Below, piece after piece: positions 56,891 through 64,000 of a stretch of DNA of 64,000 bases (positions are counted from its first letter, which is position 1; each line of letters begins with the position of its first letter). The notes below the pieces were generated by a model, which worked only from the letters and a program-made list of their open reading frames with translations, was not told where the DNA came from and did not search any database. The position numbers were made by a program, and so were the translations under genes. The DNA is from Plasmodium malariae (lineage: Eukaryota; Apicomplexa; Aconoidasida; Haemosporida; Plasmodiidae): the NCBI RefSeq assembly GCF_900090045.1, contig NC_041782.1, forward strand, positions 1,578,501-1,642,500, read 5' to 3'.

Positions 56891-59705
56891 CTACGCTTTG
56901 CACATTTTACTTCTTCGATGAGTGGGCTCAGTCACTATGTTCGCTGCGTTTTCTACTTTATCTTGTGTAGCTCTCTCTGGAATGTCCTTGTGAAATATAG
57001 AGTTGTCAATGTGAGGAGCAACAACTAGCTTATAGTTGTATTTTAGAACATCTAATACCGTTTTTTCATTTTTGTTTATAGGATACCTTTCATTAATAAT
57101 GTCATACTGATACTTGAATTTTAAGTATTCCATTTTTTGAAGATAATATAAAACTTTTATTCGTAGCCTTTCGTACAGTATATCATTCGTTAAATTTATA
57201 TCCTCTTCATTTGTGCTTATTTTTTTAAGCTTAAAATTTGTTATTTCGTTTGTAGATGATGTCGTTTTATCTGGATTTTTTTTTTTTTCTTTTACTATCG
57301 TTGTAGGTGCTATTGATGCTTCTGTTTCATTTGCATTTTCATCAAGTTTTATACTTTCCATAAATTTTTTAAAATTCATATCTGCCTGTTCTATGAACTC
57401 ATTTTTAATATCTTCAATCGACATGTTTTTCTCTCTTGTACATTTCTCTATGTACTCGTCTATGTTCTTTTGCACAGCTTTAACTCGGTCCCTATCCTCA
57501 TCCCCATAAGGATCATCATCCTGGTCAGCATACTTATCGTCATACTGATCCCCATACTGGTCTTCATACTGGTTATCATACTTGTTATCCTCGTAAGGTT
57601 TACCACATCTATCATCATCGTAGCTGCTGGCCTTTTTCCTTCTATTTCTAAAGCTGTATTCATTTTCGTCAAAATAGTACAGTTCTTGATCTGTATCGAT
57701 GAATCGAATAATCGAATCATTAAAGGACTGTAACTCTTCGTATGTTTTTCTTAATTCTTTTAAATTTTCATTGTCATCAACATTAACATCAGTGTTATCA
57801 TCAATTGAAACATTAACTACATTACTTTCTTTATGCCCCTCCATGGATGATGAATTAACATATCCTCTAATGATATCCTTGCTCCCTTTACTCTTTTCTA
57901 TCTCTATGCTTTTTTCAAAAAGTTTTAATAAATCTTTATAATCGTAACTAAAATATAACTCCTCATCTTTTACATGCAGTTCAATTTTATTCATTGCATC
58001 TTTTATATCATACTTTATTTTTTTTTTTTTACAAAAAAGACTATATCTGTCAAGCTGCCTTCTCACCAGCTCATTTACACACTCTTCGTATATTCTTCCT
58101 GCGGCGATGAAAAAGGAAAAGAAAAAAAAAATTGGTCAACGAGATGAATAAGAGGAGTGTATGCATGTGGGGTACGTGATGTAGAAAGAAGGGAGGTACA
58201 TTATTTTAGAGACTCCACCCATACGTGCATATTGAGAGTAATCATACTCTCCTCACATTCTACTAAATGAAGCAAAATAGTACTGCATTATGATTAGCAA
58301 AACTTGGGAAGATTCTTGCAATCATTTTTTTTTTTTTTTTTTTTTTTTTTGCTAACGTATGCCGCATGGTCTATTCATCTTTTTTTTTTTTTTTTTTTTT
58401 TTGCTAACATATGCCACATAGTCTATTCATTTTTTTTTTATCAGGTTGCACATGAACATACTGTTCTAACTTGATTAGAACAACAATGTGCAAACAGCTT
58501 GAGTTACTGACTTTTTATGTTTTGTATCGTTTCCATTAGTTTCTGCTTGCTTTTGAAAAAGTCGATAATGTGCACCATCGAAAAAAGCTGTAAATGAAAC
58601 GAGGGCAGGAAAAGTGAGCAGCGAAACGCCTAGTCATTTTTGTTTAAAGTTTAGAATTTTAATTTGATGCATAATTTTTTATTTTTAATTTAAAGTTTCC
58701 ATTTTGTATTTTCCATTTTTATTGTTTCCCCTTGCGAAATAAAGCATTTCGAGGTGATACATTTTTTAAACAAAAAAAAAAAAAAAAAAAAAAAAAAATT
58801 ACTTCTATGTCTTCATCTTTTAAAAGAAAAAAGTGTAAGGCTAGAAAACTCTCTGCCTCTTTTGGTTCCTTAACATGTTCGCCTATATCGTTTAGAATGG
58901 AGCATATCTGCAGTAGAGTGGGGGAAAATAGAGGTACGCACGTAAATTCACATGCATGCATACGTATATTTAAGTATACGTATATGCAAACATACACACG
59001 CATGTGCTCATGACCAAGAGGAACGGCTTCCACCCGAAGTGTAGCATTACCAGCGCTTTGTCTACATCGAAGTGCTTAACCAGATAAGATATACTGTTTA
59101 TAATCTTGAACGTAATACGTGAAAATACTGCGTGCTGCAAAATCTTTTTCATGTTTTCTTTTTCTAATTCTTTCTTCTCCTCGTTCTGTACAATTTGTTT
59201 GATTGCTGCTAAATCATTGATATTCGAGATTATGCTCTGCAAAAATTTCTAGAAAAAAAAAAAAAAAAAAAAAAAATACAAAGCCGAAATCAAAACATAT
59301 GTGCGCATAAGAGCAATTAAACATATACGAATGTGAATAGACATTTGGATGACCAGGCTACACACTCGTTTGTCATCCGCCTTGCACGCAAGGCGAGTGA
59401 TCTCCCGTGTGTGTGAGGCTCGGTACTCATCTAACCTCATCTTCGTCGTTTTTCAAATAACTAAAAAAATGCAATCCCCTTTTTAGCTTGTCAAAAAGAA
59501 AGAGGTTGTTATATGCTTTTCTAAAAGAGGTATTGTTAAAAGTTGTTCTCTTGTTTATTTTTTTTAGCTTTATGCGAGGACAAAAAGATTTATTATTTCT
59601 TACATTGTTAAGAAACAACTGTTTATTATTTATTAGACAAACAGAATTTAATTTACCAAATAGGATAATGCACAAAAGAACGACATTAACATTTCTAAAA
59701 TACAT
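56891..59705 (-). CDS. Unknown protein with signal peptide and basic leader (putative apicoplast), five exons
   Basis: Exons on the complement: 59436-59705, 59051-59248, 58803-58907, 58512-58587 and 56891-58098. They total 1857 bases, 618 residues, with phases 0, 0, 0, 1 agreeing. Donors are GTTAGA, GTAATG, GTAATT and GTCAGT; acceptors are TTTTCTAG, CTGCAG, TTTACAG and CCGCAG. Start choice: the ATG at 59705 (MYFRNVNVVLLCIILFGKLNSVC) opens a signal peptide. About 65 residues with many Lys/Arg/Asn and few acids follow, as in apicoplast transit peptides. The mature part is mostly helical (LQSIISNINDLAAIKQIV, YLVKHFDVDKAL, MVHIIDFFKSKQK, IYEECVNELVRRQLDRY). It has an acidic Asp/Tyr/Gln repeat near residues 370-415 and a conserved-looking end (ILYERLRIKVLYYLQKMEYL). 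No named domain. It diverges from the gene starting at 60505. Confidence 0.75.
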
Positions 59706-60504
59706 CTTAGAAATGACATAACACACTGATGAGTTTTACGAGCATTAAAATGAGCAACAAATAAAACGATTAAGCATTGAAGCGGTGAAAGATTCAAGCA
59801 TTGAAACGGTGAAACAATGAAGTAGTGATGCAATGAAGCAGTCGTAAAAACGAACAAATGGAATGCCATGTCAAAACAAGAACTACTCAGAGTTTACAAA
59901 TCTACTGAAAAAAAAAAAAAAATAAATAAATAAAAAAAGGGAATCTCCTTTTTTGCTTCCGTATTCTCATTTTCTCATGATACTCTTATATTTTTATCCA
60001 AACGCTTTATTTCCTCGTTTTTACGGATCTACTGACCAAATAAAAAGAAATTACACATTCTTCACTGCTTTGCATTCTTGAATTTATTTTTTCTTTTATG
60101 CGTGTTGTAAATTTGTTTGTAAGGGTTCTATTTTGCTTCGTTATATTGTGTTATATTATATCATGTAACAATTTTTTTTTTTTTTTTTTTTTTTTTTCTG
60201 CGCTATATTTGTAGTCTCCAAATTCGCGCACTACGAATTTACTGATTTTTTCTTATCTCCCGTTATATCTTACGTTATTTTATTATATTGTATTATATTG
60301 TATTATATTGTATTATATTATATTATATTATATTGTATTATATTGTATTATATTATATTGTATTATATTATATTATATTTTGTTTTATTTATTTATCTAT
60401 TTATCTATTTATTTATTTTTTTTTTTTTTTTCTTTTTTGTTCTTTTCCATTTTGTGCTTTACCCCCTTTTCACAAGCACTACTTTTTAGACTCATGCCAT
60501 AATA
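59706..60504. promoter_or_regulatory. Shared divergent upstream region of two leader-bearing genes
   Basis: An 800-base interval lies between start codons on opposite strands (59705 minus, 60505 plus), so both promoters should lie here. It has a short repeat of AAGCATTGAA(A/G)CGGTGAAA type at about 59770-59830, poly-A, a long poly-T at about 60170-60195 and a pentanucleotide array (TATTATATTG, about 60280-60378). No specific transcription-factor site is claimed. Confidence 0.5.
60280..60378. repeat. Pentanucleotide microsatellite (TTATA/TTGTA)
   Basis: About twenty five-base units alternating TATTA, TATTG and similar forms. Three overlapping plus-strand ORFs of 63-87 codons (Tyr/Ile/Leu) are readings of it. 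Confidence 0.8.
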
Positions 60505-60929
60505 ATGTTGAACATCTTAACCTTTGTATTGTTTTACACCTTATTAAATGATAACATTATAACAAATAATAAACTACCTCATTCGATTTATTCATATGTT
60601 ATACATAATAACAGGAATGTTGCTTTTTTTAAAAGCAAGCACAGAAAAGCATACGTTAAAAAAAAGACTATAAACTATGAAGATGGTATTAATGAAAAGA
60701 AGCATCAAAAAAAAAAAAAAAGTCCATGTGAACAAATTTATAGGAATGTTTCATCGATAGCAGCCTGTTGTAAATGAAACTCCTTTCAGTGCTCATCTGT
60801 TCATCCCGCACATGGAGCTTACATTTTTGTTTCATCGTTTTGTTATCACATTATATATTTTATTATTTTGTTATCCATTCCGCTATTTACTCTGTTATTT
60901 TGTTATATATTTTATATTATATGTATATG

Positions 60930-60996
<67 letters not shown>

Positions 60997-61969
60997 TACT
61001 TTTCCGTCCCTTCTTGCCTCCTCCAGTTGTCACACAGAAAGACATTTCTCACATCAATACAATGGCGTTAGCTCTACTGGAGTTTAAAGTACACATAATT
61101 TGCATTTCCTTTTGTGCGCAATGAGCAACTAGTTGACGTTTTTCGCTCGTTACGTGTGCATTAATGTATATATATATATATATAAGTATGTGTATGTGTA
61201 TGTATGCATGTGTATGTATGTATGTGTATGTATGTATGTGTATGTATGTATGTGTATGTATGTATGTGTATGTATGTATGTGTATGTATGTGCATGTATA
61301 TGTATATGCGTGTGTGTGTTTGCATGAATGTACATGTAAATAAGTCTGCCAGCGCGTAATTATTTCTCAATTTTTTTAAAACCCCTTTTGAAGAAATTAC
61401 ATAACAACTTAATGGTGCCGGAGAATTACATCCTTAAGTCAGAAGACAATGAAAGTAAACGAACTTTTGAGAAATGCAAAAAATGGTTAAGGGAATACTT
61501 GAGCTCGTGCTCCATTTTGCATTCAGCATTTTCCATATCATTTGTATTTTCTTTTTTCCTCCTCTCTTTTTAGACTTAAAAAATTATAAACTGTGGAAAA
61601 AGTTGCAAGACATTAAAAATGAAAAGAGTGACAAAAAAAAGAAATACATTTATCTTGTTTTGAAGAAGATGGATTTCCCTCTAAATACTATATTTAGTAA
61701 CTAGCTAGCCATTTTTTTTTTTTTTTGTGTGTGCATGTGTGTATGTGCATGTATATGTGTGTGCACCTTACCTGTTCAGGTAAAATAAACAACTTTGTAT
61801 CATTGCTCCGTTGTAATTTTCTTGACACAGGTAAAGAAGAAATAGAAAATTTCGAAACTGACGATGTGGAGATTACAACAATGTCCCATTTATCAAGTAT
61901 GTAGTAAATAAATATCGTAGTAAAAAGAGGAGTGCTTATAAACAGAAAAGGTGGTAACGTGCATGTATA

Positions 61970-62018
<49 letters not shown>

Positions 62019-64000
62019 GCGTAAGCATACGTAAAAACATACATAATAACATGCGTAACAACACACACGTGCGGATGTAGTAAATACTTAGTAAAAACGC
62101 ACATACAAACATGGGTGCAATTTTTGCTTAATCATTTCAACTTCGCGCAGCTGAGGAAAACGTACATTTCGATTTTGACGAGAGACAGGAGGTCCGCAAG
62201 GAATTATTCTCGCCTTATATCAAAAAGGCAAAAGGTTATTGCTTGTTCATAATTTTTGTTTTATTATAATTAATGTGATTTGATATAAAATAATTTGCTG
62301 TAATTTAATTTAGCACAACATAATTTAGCACAACATAATTTAGCACAACATAATTTAGCACAACATAATTTAGCATAATATAATTTAGCATAATATAATT
62401 TAGCATAATATAATTTAACATAATATAATGTAGTGTAATTTAAAGCCATTTAAAATAATTTGGTTTATTTTATTTTATTTTATTTATTTTTTTTTTTTCG
62501 CTATTGTTTTGTTAGATAAAAAAGGTGAAAATGTAAAGGATTTTCTAGCCTTATATAAGTTCATACCGAAAATAAGTGAACAGGTTTGTCACAAGAGAAA
62601 GAGAAAAAAAAAAAAAAAAAAAAAAAAAAGAGAGGAACAATTTGACGGTCCATTTAATTAGGGAAAATACGCGTTTGTGTGTATTTATTCATCTGTTCGT
62701 TCATTTGTTTATGCATTTTTTTTTTGTTTTTTTTTCCTTTTTTGTGTTTACCCTCCCGCAACAGAGTGAACTACCTCCATACTCCAACAGAAGTGTTCGA
62801 AAGAAAGGAATTTTAAAATATATTTTAGAAGACTTAAAAAAAGACGAGATATTTAACTCGCATTACAACTACTACTATGACAATATCTACAATAATGTAA
62901 ATGATGATGACATAAATGACTACTTTAAGCTCGTTATGAAGTTCAGACGATCCAACGAAAGTTATGATTTTTTTGTTAACAGAAGAAGATCCTTTTTTAG
63001 TGGTACCTTTTCAGCATGTTCTTTTTTTTTTTTTTTTTTTTTTTTTATAGCATTGTCGTTCTTCTGTGTTCATCTGTTTATCCGCGTGTATAACTGCTAA
63101 TGCATCCCCTTGTACGCTTTCTAATGCATCCACTCGTACACTTGCTAATATATCCACTCGTACACCTACTAATACATGCTTACACCTATGCATGTCTCTT
63201 ATCTTTTAGAAGAAAATAGGAAAGAGAAGAAGTTTTTCCTGTATACTCGAAAGGAAATCGAAGGAGCACACTCCTACGACTTTGACAAATGGTAAGTTAA
63301 ATTTTTACTCTATTTCGTTAAGTTTTTTAGAAGAATAATTTCTTTCTGTACATTCCTTTTTTTACCCCTTACCCCCTATTTCGTAACTCTCTTAGGTCCT
63401 TTTCCGACTTTGTAGAAGCCTTAGTTTTTTTTAATGTAAAAATGATTTTAAAGAAAGCGCTGAAAAGACAGCAGAGAAAATTAGGACATGCACATGTTTT
63501 ATTATTTTTTACTACTATTTTTATTATTTTTATCATTTTTATTATTTTTACCATTTCTGCTATTTTTACCATTTCTGCTATTTTTACCATTTCTGCTATT
63601 TTTACCATTTCTGCTATTTTTACCATTTCTGCTATTTTTACCATTTCTGCTATTTTTACCATTTTGCTATTTTTACCATTTCTGCTATTTTTACCATTTC
63701 TGCTATTTTTACCATTTCTGCTATTTTTACCATTTCTGCTATTTTTACCATTTCTGCTATTTTTACCATTTCTGCTATTTTTACCATTTCTATTATTTTT
63801 ATATTTATTTTTTAATTTTTTTTTTCCGTTTTTACAGGAATTGTACCTAGATTTAAATAAAGAGAAGTATGAACAATTTAGAAAAGGTGAAGGAAGTGAA
63901 GAGTTGGATATCACTGACTTTAACTCACTGGATCCTGGTTTTGTCGTTCCGAGTGAGAGCAAGCGGATGTGTTTATACACACACGTAGTTACGTTTTTGT
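60505..64000 (+). CDS. Unknown protein with signal peptide and basic leader (putative apicoplast), at least 11 exons, 3' end outside window
   Basis: Exons: 60505-60769, 61027-61088, 61394-61454, 61574-61696, 61831-61896, 62151-62234, 62516-62583, 62765-63002, 63210-63291, 63396-63495 and 63838-63952, with a GTGAGA donor at the last. All ten joins keep one frame, giving 421 residues plus one base so far. The start MLNILTFVLFYTLLNDNI is a signal-peptide-like segment, followed by about 65 Lys/Asn/His-rich residues (KSKHRKAYVKKK). The later part has soluble helical segments: IYLVLKKMDFPLN, FDERQEVRKELFSPYIKKAK, VKDFLALYKFIPKISEQ, ILKYILEDLKKDEIF, DKWSFSDFVEALVFFN. No family is recognised. The tenth exon could end earlier, at AAT|GTAAAA, with the same phase. 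Introns 6 and 10 are filled with minisatellites. Confidence 0.72.
61190..61315. repeat. TGTATG-type microsatellite in intron 2
   Basis: Tandem TGTATGTATG and TGTGTATG units fill much of intron 61089-61393 of the right-end gene. The Val-Cys-Met-Tyr and His-Thr-Tyr ORFs on both strands are artefacts of it. Confidence 0.8.
62308..62425. repeat. 15-bp minisatellite inside intron 6 of the right-end gene
   Basis: About eight units of TTTAGCACAACATAA, changing to TTTAGCATAATATAA in the right half, within intron 62235-62515. Two successive unit types are seen in blocks. Confidence 0.85.
63545..63795. repeat. 18-bp minisatellite inside intron 10 of the right-end gene
   Basis: About fourteen copies of CTATTTTTACCATTTCTG, nearly identical, with one copy shortened (CCATTTTGCTATTTTT at about 63658) in the middle of intron 63496-63837. 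The shortened copy shifts the frame of both the plus-strand and the minus-strand ORF readings. Confidence 0.9.

Noticed and set aside
61388..61573. Plus-strand ORF continuing past 61454 (SKRTFEKCKKWLREYLSS)
   Set aside because: Reading through leads to a stop and leaves the next exon out of frame. A good GTAAAC donor at 61455 gives a phase-consistent join to 61574, so the downstream part is treated as intron, although it looks partly coding.
63369..63980. 203-codon minus-strand ORF with N-G-K-N-S-R repeats
   Set aside because: It is the reverse of an 18-bp intronic minisatellite plus antisense of two good exons of the plus-strand gene.

Overview
The window is nuclear DNA of a malaria parasite (genus Plasmodium). 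The support is extreme A+T richness, long poly-A/T and (TA)n tracts between genes, asparagine- and lysine-rich proteins with low-complexity inserts, many short GT...AG introns, and proteins with a signal peptide followed by a basic apicoplast-type transit region. The dense micro- and minisatellites, including some inside introns, suggest a non-falciparum species such as the P. malariae or P. ovale type. I cannot fix the species from sequence alone.

Layout. At 1-6.6 kb there are two minus-strand genes of unknown function, the first cut by the window edge. From 6.6 to 19.3 kb there is no gene. In the middle of that interval (about 11.96-14.30 kb) lies an almost pure A+T block with a 26-bp tandem array, read here as the centromere. 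From 19.3 to 28.3 kb lie an Asn-rich RING-H2 E3 ligase, a LENG1/Cir_N-type nuclear protein and a two-exon zinc-ribbon protein. From 28.3 to 33 kb is repeat-rich DNA with several candidate tiny multi-exon genes. From 33 to 44 kb lie an intronless PP6-type phosphatase, a Derlin with an apicoplast-type leader, a large RAP-domain protein (probably mitochondrial) and a lysine-rich unknown protein.

From 44.7 to 49.7 kb, an eight-exon Vti1-type Qb-SNARE converges on a seven-exon secreted CS-domain protein. From 50.5 to 56 kb there is a tentative small multi-exon gene and a 1109-residue membrane protein with two internal repeat blocks. From 56.9 to 64 kb, two multi-exon genes diverge from an 0.8-kb spacer. 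Both encode unknown proteins with a signal peptide plus basic leader, and the second runs off the window.

Functional links. Genes are monocistronic on both strands. Vti1, the CS-domain protein and the Derlin belong to the secretory or endomembrane system. The Derlin and the divergent pair at the right end have apicoplast-style leaders, and the RAP protein points to the mitochondrion. The RING ligase and PP6 are regulatory. Exon structures were built by hand from GT/AG sites, frame continuity and composition. The Vti1, CS-domain and 57-64 kb genes have consistent phase at every junction. The tiny genes are tentative.
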